Of a stretch of DNA of 64,000 bases, positions 42,837 to 51,682 are shown piece by piece; position 1 is the first letter of the stretch, and each line of letters begins with the position of its first letter. The notes under the pieces were generated by a model. That model saw only the letters and a program-made list of their open reading frames with translations. It made no database searches and had not been told where the DNA came from. The translations under genes and the position numbers were made by a program. The stretch is from Mycobacterium sp. M26 (lineage in GTDB: Bacteria; Actinomycetota; Actinomycetes; Mycobacteriales; Mycobacteriaceae): positions 501,468 through 565,467 of the forward strand of contig NZ_LN929907.1 in assembly GCF_001494595.1 (NCBI RefSeq), read 5' to 3'.

Positions 42837-45410
42837 ATGTCCCTGCCTCAACAGCCCACTTGGTCCGCGGATCGCGGCGGGGCTGGGGTCGGGGGCGAGC
42901 GCCCCCGACGATTGCTGACAGCGACTGCGCCACGGGTCGGATATGCCCGGTACATAGGCCGCGTCGGGGCCTTGGCGGTCGCTCTCGGGATTGGCTACGT
43001 TATCGGGCCTCTGCCAGCCGCATTGGCTGACAGCTCTGGAACTGCAAGCTCTTCCGAGGGTGGGCCGTCGTCAGCGCCGGCCGCCTCGGACTCCGCCACG
43101 GCGGGTTCGGCACCGCGTGCACGCCGAGGAGTGTCAGGCACGGGCGGGCAACACGGCGCCTCGCCGAGGCGGCGAAGCTCGCCGATGTTGCCGACGCTGG
43201 TGAAGCCCAACGGTGTCGACGCCGAGGCCCCTCGTTCAACGCGAGGTCCTCTACGGCACACCGAAGTTCAAGAGAGCGTTGATGATTCGCTTGCCCTGAC
43301 CGAACCCTCCGCCCCCACCGACGGCAAAGCGGACGCCCCTTCGGCACCGGCGGCGGCAGCTGCGCCAGTTCCAGATCCTGTGACAGCCGTCGCCGCTATC
43401 TCGAGAACTCGACGCGACGCCGCGGTCAGCTCCGATGCCGCAAACGCTGTTCTGCTGTGGTCGGTGGTGGGCCTCGGTCTTCGAGAGGTAGGCGCGTCAG
43501 GCAGTTCTGGCCGGACGTCCGCTGTGACGGCTACCGGAGAGCCGCTTGATCCGTCGGCGAAAAGCGCAGCGACAGAACTAATTTCACCGGCAGCCTCAGC
43601 GACGACCAACCCGATCGCCGATTTCGTCCGTATCTTCGTCGGCGACGGCACGGCCGACAATCCCAACGCGGGGATCCTGTTCGGCAATGGATACAGCTGG
43701 ACTGGTTACGGCGGCGTCTGCACCGCAGGGGCGTGCAATGGCGGCAATGCCGGTCTGATCGGCAACGGTGGAGACGGCTACAGCGGGGGTAATGGCGGCG
43801 CGGCAGGCTGGTTCGGCGATGGCGGCGCCGGTGGATCAGGAGTCGACGGCGGCGATGGCGGCGCCGGTGGTCTGTTCTTTGGTAACGGTGGCGCAGGCGG
43901 ATCTGCCACCGCGGGCAGCGGGGGAACCGGTGGAAACGGTGGCGACACCGGATCGCTGTCTCTGTACGGCGAAGCCGGCCAGGGTGGCGACGGCGGCTCG
44001 GCGGCCGCCGGCGGTGTCGGCGGAGCCGGCGGCGATGGCGGTAGCACGGGCCTCTTGGCGGTGGGCGGGGGCGGGGGGGCCCCGGAACCGGCCGCGGCGG
44101 CGGCGTCGGTGGTGCCGGCGGCAGCGGCGGTCAGGGCGGTGCGGCCGGCAACGGCGCGGGAGCTGCGGGGACCGACGGTGATGGCGGCACCGGCGGGCGC
44201 GGCGGTGACGGCGGATCCGGCGGCTCCGCGGAACTGGTGTCGGCGCCGGTCGGCGTTGTCGACGGACCCAATGGTGGCAACGGCGGAGATGGCGGTGCGG
44301 CAGGGGCAGGCGGGGCAGCCGGAGGTAGTACTGGCAGCGTCGGGAACGCGGGCATCGGCGGAACCGGAGGCGACGGCGGCGCGGGCGGTGACGCTGCCGA
44401 CGGAAGCCCGGTTCCGGACCCCGACGGATCTGCCCATAACGGTGGCGCGGGTGGCACAGGCGGTGTCGGTGGTAACGGCGGCGCAGCAGGTGTCGGCGGA
44501 ACCAACGGCAACGGGGGAACCGGCGGCAAAGGTGGCAACGGTACGGCCGGCACCGCGGCCGGCCCAGCACTGCAGGGCGAGAACGGCCAGGCCGGCGGTA
44601 CCGGTGGTGCCGGTGGTGCTGGCGGCGCCGGCGGCGCGGCGGGTTCCGGCGCCGGCGCAGCGGGTGTCGATGGCACCGGCGGGCGGGGTGGCCGGGGCGG
44701 TGATGGTGGCGACGGTGGCGACGCCATCGATGCGCCCTACGGGCAGAACGGATCCGATGGAGGACAGGGCGGTGCCGGCGGAGCCGCAGGATTGGGTGGT
44801 GCTGCCGGCGGCTTGAGCGGATCTGCCGGGAACGCCGGAACCGGCGGTGACGGTGGTGACGGCGGTAACGGTGGTTCCGTCCCCGAGTTCATCGATGCCC
44901 CAAGCCGCAACGGCGGCGCCGGAGGCGTCGGCGGCAATGGTGGCGCCGCAGGTCTCGGCGGAACGAATGGCAACGGCGGAACCGGTGGTAACGGCGGCAG
45001 CGGGCGGCGACGGCGTCAGCACTGGCGGGGCCGGTGGTGCGGCGGGCCAGGGCGGCACCGGCGGACAAGGCGGCCGAGGAACGATTGGCGGCAACGGCGG
45101 CGACGGCGGCTACGGGGGTGAAGTCGGCGGTAACGGCGGCTATGGCTACAACTTCGGCGGAAACGGTGGCTGGGGCGGCAATGGCGGCAACGGCGGTGAC
45201 GGCGGTTCCTACGGCGGCCTCGGCGGCGCGGGCGGCAGGAGCTCCCTGGAGGGTGGTGGACTCGGTGGCGATTGCGGCGACGACTTCTGTACGCAAGGAA
45301 ACGACGGAATCCCCGGATTCAACGGACTCAACGGTTCGGATGCGCCCAGCGCACCGCCGACGACGCTAGCGTTTGGATACGAATTGCGTTCTGCGCCAGA
45401 GCAATTCTAG
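42837..45410 (+). pseudogene. PGRS-type glycine-rich protein gene, two frameshifts
   Basis: An N-terminal basic segment and TM/signal helix (VGALAVALGIGYVIGPLPAA), a Ser/Ala/Pro-rich linker, then PIADFVRIFVGDGTADNPNA and long GGxGGxGG repeats as in PE_PGRS proteins, but without a PE domain. The frame changes after the G run 44073-44079 and again near 45002-45004, and the two shifts together restore the first frame. The corrected protein is about 857 residues and ends at the TAG 45408-45410. ATG 42837 has GGGGGA upstream and is preferred. Sequencing indels are as likely as real mutation. Confidence 0.7.
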
Positions 45411-45417
45411 TCGCTGA

Positions 45418-46227
45418 CTAGATGACTTTCAGGCCTGGCGGAACCTTACGCGGGTCGCGCCAGAATGCGTCCGACGCGAATCGGCCGAACAGGTCCGGCG
45501 GCAGCAGGGTCTTGCGCGGCTGGGCCTCGACGATGCCGCGAACTGTATGTAGACCGGGAGTGCCTGCACGAGAATCGAATTCGGTGACGTCGTACTCGAC
45601 ATGGTCGAAGTCATGGTCAAAGTAGGGTTCACCGACGAACTCGTAGATCGCGCGCATCGTCTTGGCCGGATCGGTGGTCAAGGTTTCGTATTGAACCAAG
45701 AGCAACCGGTCCGCCTGCTCTCCGTAACATGCCTGCTTGAGCGCGTCATACGGCGCGCCGACCATGCCGTCGGCAGCCACGACGCCGTTGGCGCGGGTGT
45801 AGACGGTGCCGCCGGGGCTGTAGTTGAAAATCGATGACGGACTGAAGACGTTGCGCTGGACGAGGCGCTCGATACTGTCGACGATCCAGGAAACCTCTCG
45901 CACACAGGCGATTACTCTCGCCTCTGGAAACAACTGGGCGATCGCCGGCATTCGTGCGCACCATGCCCGGTTGGTGTCGAAAACCACGTCAGCTTCGGCG
46001 TCGGCGTAGAAGCTGCTGAACAGTCCGCGCAGGATCCGTTCGCGTTTGGCGTCGTCGAGAAACACCGAATACTCGTTTCGGGCACTCATTCGGGCGAGCA
46101 ACGCATCGAAAAGTCCGGCGAGGGGCCCCGACATTCCGGCCTGGAACCGGGGATTCTGCCGCAGCAGTGCGGCCAACAGAGTGGAGCCGGATCGCGGTAA
46201 GCCGGAGATGAAGTGGATGGCTTCCAC
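45418..46227 (-). CDS. Sulfotransferase-family protein
   Basis: The 269-residue protein starts FISGLPRSGSTLLAALLRQN, the PAPS 5'-phosphosulfate loop of sulfotransferases, and has the downstream 3'-phosphate-type region VIACVREVSWIVDSIERL. It would move sulfate from PAPS to a carbohydrate, lipid or peptide acceptor that is not known. It converges with the PGRS-like gene (7-bp gap). Confidence 0.85.
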   Translation of the reverse strand: MEAIHFISGLPRSGSTLLAALLRQNPRFQAGMSGPLAGLFDALLARMSARNEYSVFLDDAKRERILRGLFSSFYADAEADVVFDTNRAWCARMPAIAQLFPEARVIACVREVSWIVDSIERLVQRNVFSPSSIFNYSPGGTVYTRANGVVAADGMVGAPYDALKQACYGEQADRLLLVQYETLTTDPAKTMRAIYEFVGEPYFDHDFDHVEYDVTEFDSRAGTPGLHTVRGIVEAQPRKTLLPPDLFGRFASDAFWRDPRKVPPGLKVI

Positions 46228-46364
46228 GAACCGTCCTAACCCAGGGGCAGTGCGCCCATGATCGCTTGTGTGACCGCCTTTTTGGCATCGTAGCGGGCGG
46301 TTGCGCTGATGGCGGGCGGTTCGATGCCCGGCAATTGTCGATGGTCAGCGGGATGTCACCCGAA

Positions 46365-46392
46365 CTGACACAGCGACGATCGACGGTACGCT
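46365..46392 (+). promoter_or_regulatory. Promoter upstream of ggt (copy of the ESX-locus promoter)
   Basis: CTGACA-N16-TACGCT, with the mini-ORF GTG exactly 7 bp past the last -10 base, so the transcript is predicted to be leaderless. The same arrangement recurs at 48474-48501. Confidence 0.6.
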
Positions 46393-46398
46393 TTCGCT

Positions 46399-46476
46399 GT
46401 GGCGAAGTTCGGTGCCGACCTTCGCTGTAGTCCGTTCCCGGCACAGACCAGCAGTCGATGTCCTAGCGTCGAATGA
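46399..46476 (+). CDS. 25-codon leaderless mini-ORF overlapping the ggt start
   Basis: GTG at 46399 lies at the predicted transcription start. It encodes MAKFGADLRC and 15 more residues and stops at TGA 46474-46476, which overlaps the ggt ATG at 46473 (ATGA). Its first five codons (MAKFG) match those of the gene at 48508, and the next bases match that gene's codons about 60 bp further on, so it is a deleted copy of that 5' end. It may now couple translation to ggt. Confidence 0.45.
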   Translation: MAKFGADLRCSPFPAQTSSRCPSVE

Positions 46477-48440
46477 TGGCAGCGTCTGCGATGTCGGGTC
46501 ACATCAGGCGGATGATGGTTCCGGTGCTGGCCTCGGCTTTGGTGGCCGCGGGGTGCGGCACCTCCACCGAGACGACGGCCGGGCCGCCCGGCGGCGGGCC
46601 CTGTGAGGTCGTCGCTAACGGAACCCCCACCCCGAAGACCTCGACAGCCGCCGACGCGACCCCGCGCGATATCGGGGCCGCCCCGGAGATCGCCACCGGC
46701 TACCGCAGCGATATGACCGCGGTACGCACTCGCACCTTCGCCGTCGCCACCGCCAACCCGCTGGCCACCCAGGCGGCCTGCCGGGTGCTGCAGAACGGCG
46801 GCACGGCCGTCGACGCGGTGGTGGCCGCCCAGGCGGTGTTGGGTCTGGTCGAACCGCAATCCTCCGGCATCGGCGGCGGCGGATTCCTGGTCTACTACGA
46901 CGCCTCATCCGGTGCCGTGCAGGCCTACGACGGCCGCGAGACCGCCCCGGCCGCGGCCACCGAGAACTATCTGCGCTGGATCTCCGAGTCTGATCGCACC
47001 GAGCCCAAACCCGACGCCAGGGCATCCGGGCGTTCCATAGGGGTGCCCGGAGCAGTACGGCTGCTCGCCGACGCGCACGCCGCGCACGGCCTGACCCCGT
47101 GGCGCGACCTGTTCGAACCCGCGATCAGCCTGGCCGACAACGGGTTTGAGATCAGCCCCCGGCTGGCCGCGGCCATCGCCACGGAGGCGGCGAAGCTGGC
47201 GCTCGACCCGCCGAGCGCGGAGTACTTCCTCAACCCCGACCGCACCCCCAAGGCGGTCAAGACCATGCTGACCAACCCGGCCTACGCCAAGACCCTGGGG
47301 GCGATCGCGTCGGATCCGGCCAACTTCTACCGCGGTGCGATCGCCGAGGCCATCGTCGAGGCGACCGCCGACACCGCGGCGGGGCGAACCCCCGGCGCCA
47401 TGACCACCGCGGACCTGGCCGGCTACCGCGCGAAAACCCGGGAACCGCTGTGCACCGGCTACCGCGACAAGCAGATCTGCGGCATGCCCCCGCCGTCGGC
47501 GGGCGGTATCGCGGTGGCCCAGATCCTCGGGGTGCTGCAGTTCTCCGACTTGGCCGCGCACCGGCCCACCGACATCGACCGCAACGGCGGCCGGCCCTCC
47601 GTCGCGGGCGTGCACCTGGTGTCCGAAGCCGAACGGCTGGCCTACGCCGACCGGGACCGCTACGTGGCTGACACCGACTTCGTGGCGCTGCCGGGCGGCT
47701 CACCACAGGCGCTGCTGGCCAGCGAGTACCTGGCCGGGCGGGCCGCGCTGATCTCGCCGGAGCGCAGCATGGGCACCGCCAAGCCCGGCGAGTTCGGGCC
47801 CCTGGCGCTCCCGGCGACCCCGCAGCCCGAACACGGCACCACCCAGGTCAGCGTGATCGACAAGGAGGGCAACGCGGCGTCGTTCACCTCCAGCGTTGAG
47901 GCGGCGTTCGGGTCTTTCCACATGGTCGACGGGTTCCTGCTCAACAACCAGCTGACCGACTTCTCCGCCGACCCGGTGGGCCCGGACGGGGTGCCGGTGG
48001 CCAACCGGGTTCAGCCGGGCAAGCGCCCGCGCAGTTCCATGTCACCCACCCTGGTCTTCGACCAGAAACCGGACGGCCAGCGCGGAGCCCTGTATGCGGT
48101 GGTGGGTTCGCCCGGCGGGTCGACGATCATCCAGTACGTGACCAAAACGATTGTGGGGATGCTGGATTGGGGCCTGAACCCGCAGCAGGCGGTGTCGATG
48201 GTGGACTTCGGTGCGGCCAACACCCCGAAGACCAATGTCGGCGGCGAGCATCCGGTGATCGATACCACCGACAACGGGGTGCACGACCCCCTGGTCGAGG
48301 GGCTGCGCCAGCTGGGCCATGACGTTAACCTGGCCGATCAGTCCAGTGGGCTCTCGGCGCTGGCCCGCGATCCCGCCGGCGGCTGGGTCGGCGGTGCCGA
48401 CCCACGCCGCGAGGGAGCGGTGATGGGTGATGTCGGCTAG
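46473..48440 (+). CDS. ggt: Gamma-glutamyltransferase, lipoprotein
   Basis: The 655-residue protein has an N-terminal lipobox (LVAAGC), the GGT start FAVATANPLATQAACRVLQN, SSGIGGGGFLVYY, and the autoprocessing/catalytic Thr region EHGTTQVSVIDKEGNAASFT. GGTs self-cleave into two chains and transfer or hydrolyse gamma-glutamyl groups of glutathione-like compounds outside the cell. Starts at 46473, 46491 and 46512 are all possible; the first overlaps the upstream mini-ORF stop. The stop is 67 bp before the ESX-associated gene. Confidence 0.9.
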   Translation: MMAASAMSGHIRRMMVPVLASALVAAGCGTSTETTAGPPGGGPCEVVANGTPTPKTSTAADATPRDIGAAPEIATGYRSDMTAVRTRTFAVATANPLATQAACRVLQNGGTAVDAVVAAQAVLGLVEPQSSGIGGGGFLVYYDASSGAVQAYDGRETAPAAATENYLRWISESDRTEPKPDARASGRSIGVPGAVRLLADAHAAHGLTPWRDLFEPAISLADNGFEISPRLAAAIATEAAKLALDPPSAEYFLNPDRTPKAVKTMLTNPAYAKTLGAIASDPANFYRGAIAEAIVEATADTAAGRTPGAMTTADLAGYRAKTREPLCTGYRDKQICGMPPPSAGGIAVAQILGVLQFSDLAAHRPTDIDRNGGRPSVAGVHLVSEAERLAYADRDRYVADTDFVALPGGSPQALLASEYLAGRAALISPERSMGTAKPGEFGPLALPATPQPEHGTTQVSVIDKEGNAASFTSSVEAAFGSFHMVDGFLLNNQLTDFSADPVGPDGVPVANRVQPGKRPRSSMSPTLVFDQKPDGQRGALYAVVGSPGGSTIIQYVTKTIVGMLDWGLNPQQAVSMVDFGAANTPKTNVGGEHPVIDTTDNGVHDPLVEGLRQLGHDVNLADQSSGLSALARDPAGGWVGGADPRREGAVMGDVG

Positions 48441-48473
48441 CCCAAAAGCGTTCGAGCCCAAGACTTCGCCGAA

Positions 48474-48501
48474 CTGACAGTCCGGGGAATGACGGTACGC
48501 T
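48474..48501 (+). promoter_or_regulatory. Promoter of the ESX-2-type locus (leaderless)
   Basis: CTGACA (48474-48479), a 16-bp spacer and TACGCT (48496-48501), with the GTG start 7 bp beyond. This spacing predicts a transcript that begins at or next to the start codon, common in mycobacteria. The conservation of both boxes and spacing in the copy at 46365 supports it. Confidence 0.6.
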
Positions 48502-48507
48502 TTCGGC

Positions 48508-49707
48508 GTGGCTAAGTTCGGCCGGAATTCGGCACGTCAGCGCCTGCGCAGGGCAACGCGCCAGGCGTTGTCGGTGCCGACCTTCGACAACCCGACCGAC
48601 TGCACCCCCTGGGTGATCGGCGGGCTGTGGCCCGCCGAGCTGGAGACCGTTACCCCGCAGACGGCCATGGTCGCCGAGTACCTGAAGAACGATCTGCAGC
48701 GCATCGCCACCTCCGCCAACGAGCGCCTGCGCGCACTGCAGTTCGCCGGATACCCCGAGGATGCCCGCCGCGCCGAAGAGGCCCGGATCATCAACGTGGC
48801 GCGGGCCTTTGCCGTGCTGCGGGTGGAATCCACCGTGCGCCAATTGCGCAATGAGTCACTGGGTTTCGCCGCCGAGTACGCCAGCCTGACCGTCGCGCCC
48901 GAGCCGGCACCGCCGCGGCCCACCTTCGACGCCACCGAACTGATCGACTTCAGCGACGAGGCCGTCGCGGTCGAAGACGGCGAGCCCGTGGTGATCGAGC
49001 CGGAGCGGGTGGAGCCGGAGCCGGTAGTCCACGACGAGCCCCCCGAACCGCCGCCGGTTCCCGAGGTCGAAGACGACGAGAGTCGGCTGGCCCGGCTTCT
49101 CGAGTTCGTCGCCCGGCAGGAGCCAGGCCTGCGCTGGGCGGTCGGTGATCGCACCGACGGCACCACCGTCGTGGTGACCGATCTCGCCCACGGCTGGATT
49201 CCGTCCGGGGTCGATCTACCCGCGGGTGTCGACCTGCTCGCGCCGGCCAGACGCGGCGGCCGGGTAGCCGAACTTCTCGGGGACGTCGTGAGGTCGGCGA
49301 TCTATCACCCCGGTGACCCGTTTTCGTACGTGCGCGACCGCTCTACGGCGAGCGCCCCGGACGCCCGTCGGCTCAGCGAGGTGGACGACCTCGGCTGGAA
49401 GCTGGGTGAGGCCACACACTGGCGTGATGGTTTGCCACGAATCGTGCATACCCTCGCCAAGGCCGGGGCCGCCCGCACCGGGGTGGTGGACGCCGAGGTG
49501 GATGTGCTGAGAGTGCATTCCGACACGGCCCGCTACCAGCTGCTGGCCCAGTATCCCGACATCGACGCGGCGTTGCTGAGCAACTGCTTACTGCTGGCCG
49601 CTACCGAGGCAATCGCCGTCGGCGACGAGGTCTCAGCCAACTATCACTTCGCCTGGTTCGAGGCGCTCAACGCGCCGCCGACGAGTCAGTGGAGCGACCA
49701 GACGTGA
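48508..49707 (+). CDS. ESX-2-associated DUF5631/DUF5632-like protein (Rv3899c-like)
   Basis: A 399-residue protein with an N-terminal domain (PWVIGGLWPAELETVTPQTA), a Pro/Glu-rich linker (about residues 130-195) and a C-terminal domain (LRWAVGDRTDGTTVVVTDLA ... WIPSGVDLPAGV). The layout and length fit Rv3899c, encoded near M. tuberculosis ESX-2. Its function is unknown. It begins at a predicted leaderless GTG, and the start is followed 1.2 kb later by the YbaB-like gene. Confidence 0.7.
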   Translation: MAKFGRNSARQRLRRATRQALSVPTFDNPTDCTPWVIGGLWPAELETVTPQTAMVAEYLKNDLQRIATSANERLRALQFAGYPEDARRAEEARIINVARAFAVLRVESTVRQLRNESLGFAAEYASLTVAPEPAPPRPTFDATELIDFSDEAVAVEDGEPVVIEPERVEPEPVVHDEPPEPPPVPEVEDDESRLARLLEFVARQEPGLRWAVGDRTDGTTVVVTDLAHGWIPSGVDLPAGVDLLAPARRGGRVAELLGDVVRSAIYHPGDPFSYVRDRSTASAPDARRLSEVDDLGWKLGEATHWRDGLPRIVHTLAKAGAARTGVVDAEVDVLRVHSDTARYQLLAQYPDIDAALLSNCLLLAATEAIAVGDEVSANYHFAWFEALNAPPTSQWSDQT

Positions 49708-49810
49708 CAGATGGGACGCACTGAGGTTGCTGGGACGAAATCCGTAGTCCACATCCAGAGTGCTGTGAAGGTGAATTGACGCAGGTAGTGACACCGGACA
49801 TACTAGGCAC

Positions 49811-50128
49811 GTGCCCCGGGGTGGTAGTGGTGACGACCTTAGCGAGACGGATCTCGTCGAGGCAGTTCTTCGTGAACTGAGCGAAGCGGCCGACCGATGG
49901 GAGGCCCTCGTGGCCCAGGCCGAGGCTGTCACCTTCAGCGTCGACCTCGGCGATGTCCAGGCGGTGGTCAACGCCGACGGCAAACTCCTGGAGCTCACTC
50001 TGCACCCCGCGGTCACCACCGATTACACCCATGGCGAGCTGACCGAGCGGCTGAACATGGCGTTCGCTGCGCTGCGTGAAGAGGCCCAAGCAGACAACCA
50101 GATCAGGTACGGGGGCGGCCTGCGATGA
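49811..50128 (+). CDS. YbaB/EbfC-like small protein
   Basis: The 105-residue protein contains AEAVTFSVDLGDVQAVVNAD and GKLLELTLHPAVTTDYTHGE, the YbaB/EbfC fold, which binds DNA in other bacteria; related small proteins are found in ESX loci. The GTG start lacks a clear SD. Its stop overlaps an ATG (50125) of a 23-codon ORF that leads into eccB. Confidence 0.7.
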   Translation: MPRGGSGDDLSETDLVEAVLRELSEAADRWEALVAQAEAVTFSVDLGDVQAVVNADGKLLELTLHPAVTTDYTHGELTERLNMAFAALREEAQADNQIRYGGGLR

Positions 50129-50186
50129 CTGATCGACGCCCGCCCACCGCCGCCGCTCCCGAGTTGCTGGCGAGAGGATCCCGCCC

Positions 50187-51680
50187 GTGCCGCTGAATTT
50201 GTCGAACCGGGATCAGAACTCCGGGCATTTGTTCTACAACCGCAGATTGCGGGCCGCCATCACGCGGTTCTCGGTGCGGATGAAGCACGACGACCGCAAG
50301 CAGCAGGCCGCTGTGGTGCTGTCGGTGGTCTTCGTTCTGATCGGCTGCGGCTGGATGGCACTGCTGCACTTCATGAAGCCCGCCGGCTTGGTGGGGCAGT
50401 CCTCGATCATCGGCAACCGCGACACCGGCGCGTTGTACGCCAAGCTCGACGGCCGGCTCTACCCGGCACAGAATCTGACCTCGGCCCGGCTGGCGACGGG
50501 CAACTCGGCGTCGCCGACCTGGGTCAACGCCAAGGAGATCGCCAAGTACCCGACCGGGCCGATGATCGGAATTCCCGGCATTCCCGATGATCTCAGCATC
50601 GCGGCCAACTCGGTGTCGGCGTGGTCCCTCTGCGACACCGCACCCACCCGCGGCAGTGGGCAGCCCCCAGTGGTCACCGCCATCGCCGGAGAACTCTCGC
50701 CTGGCGACCGCGCTGATGCGATGAAGACCAACCAGGCGATCCTGGCGACCCACGACGACAACACCTACCTGATCTGGAACGGGCAACGCACCCAGATCGA
50801 TCCGGCTGACCGGTCGGTGACGTTCAACCTGGGACTCGATCCGGGCACCACTCGCCCCATCCAGGTCTCGAACGCCCTCTTCGACGCGATGCCGGCCACC
50901 GAGCCGCTGGTCGTGCCGGCCATCCCGGAGGCGGGCACACCGTCGCGCTGGCTGCCGGATTCGGTTGTCGGGCGGGTTCTGGAGACCAAGGATGCCAACG
51001 GTGCGGTCAGCGGTTTCTATGTGTTACTGCCCAACGGTGTCCAGAAGATCACCGGCTTCGTCGCAGACCTGCTGCGCACCGCCGATAGTCAGGGGACGAC
51101 CACCCCGCAGCTGGTATCGCCGGACAAGCTCGTCGACATTCCGGAAGTCAGCGTCCTCAACGTCGACTTCTATCCCACCGGGAAGCTGAATTTCGTTGAC
51201 ACCGAGGCCAATCCGGTGACCTGCGTCGGTTGGAAGAAGCAGACCACCGACCGGCAGGCGACGGTGACCTTCTTCAGCGGACGCGGGCTGCCCACTCCGC
51301 AGTCACTGGATTCGCACATCGTGCGACTGGTCCGTGACGCCAACGACCCCGAGTCCTTCGAGGCCAACCAGACGCTGATGCTGCCGGGGGCGGCGAACTT
51401 CGTCGCCTCCACCTCCGGTGTCATCACCTCCGACACCCGCGAGAGCTTGTTCTGGGTGTCCCCGCAGGGCGTTCGCTACGGCATCGAATGGGACCAGGGC
51501 ACGCTGCAGGCCCTGGGTCTTGATCCCGGCCGCGCCGTGCAGGCACCCTGGCCGATCCTGCGGACCTTCGCGCCCGGGCCGGCGATCAACCGGGCCAACG
51601 CGCTGCTGGCCCGCGACACCATCGACGCGGGCGGGGCCGTGGCTCCAATCGCTGCCGAGCAACAGAACGCGGGAGGGTAG
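50187..51680 (+). CDS. eccB2: ESX type VII secretion membrane protein EccB (ESX-2 type)
   Basis: The 497-residue protein starts PLNLSNRDQNSGHLFYNRRL and has one TM helix (about residues 40-60) and a large periplasmic part with EccB repeats (YPTGPMIGIPGIPDD, LPGAANFVASTSGVITSDTR). It is a core component of the ESX membrane channel. The N-terminus and length best fit EccB of ESX-2 (about 495 residues). GTG at 50187 with GAGAGGA 9 nt upstream. eccC follows after 2 bp. Confidence 0.92.
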   Translation: MPLNLSNRDQNSGHLFYNRRLRAAITRFSVRMKHDDRKQQAAVVLSVVFVLIGCGWMALLHFMKPAGLVGQSSIIGNRDTGALYAKLDGRLYPAQNLTSARLATGNSASPTWVNAKEIAKYPTGPMIGIPGIPDDLSIAANSVSAWSLCDTAPTRGSGQPPVVTAIAGELSPGDRADAMKTNQAILATHDDNTYLIWNGQRTQIDPADRSVTFNLGLDPGTTRPIQVSNALFDAMPATEPLVVPAIPEAGTPSRWLPDSVVGRVLETKDANGAVSGFYVLLPNGVQKITGFVADLLRTADSQGTTTPQLVSPDKLVDIPEVSVLNVDFYPTGKLNFVDTEANPVTCVGWKKQTTDRQATVTFFSGRGLPTPQSLDSHIVRLVRDANDPESFEANQTLMLPGAANFVASTSGVITSDTRESLFWVSPQGVRYGIEWDQGTLQALGLDPGRAVQAPWPILRTFAPGPAINRANALLARDTIDAGGAVAPIAAEQQNAGG

Positions 51681-51682
51681 CG

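Noticed and set aside
43778..45094. Long minus-strand Pro/Ala-rich open frames opposite the PGRS-like gene
   Set aside because: They are mirror images of the GGC/GGT repeat codons; composition alone explains the open frame, and no start signal or family motif is present.
43700..45300. CRISPR-like repetition
   Set aside because: The repeats are short in-frame GGC-rich codons without constant spacers; they encode the PGRS glycine repeats.
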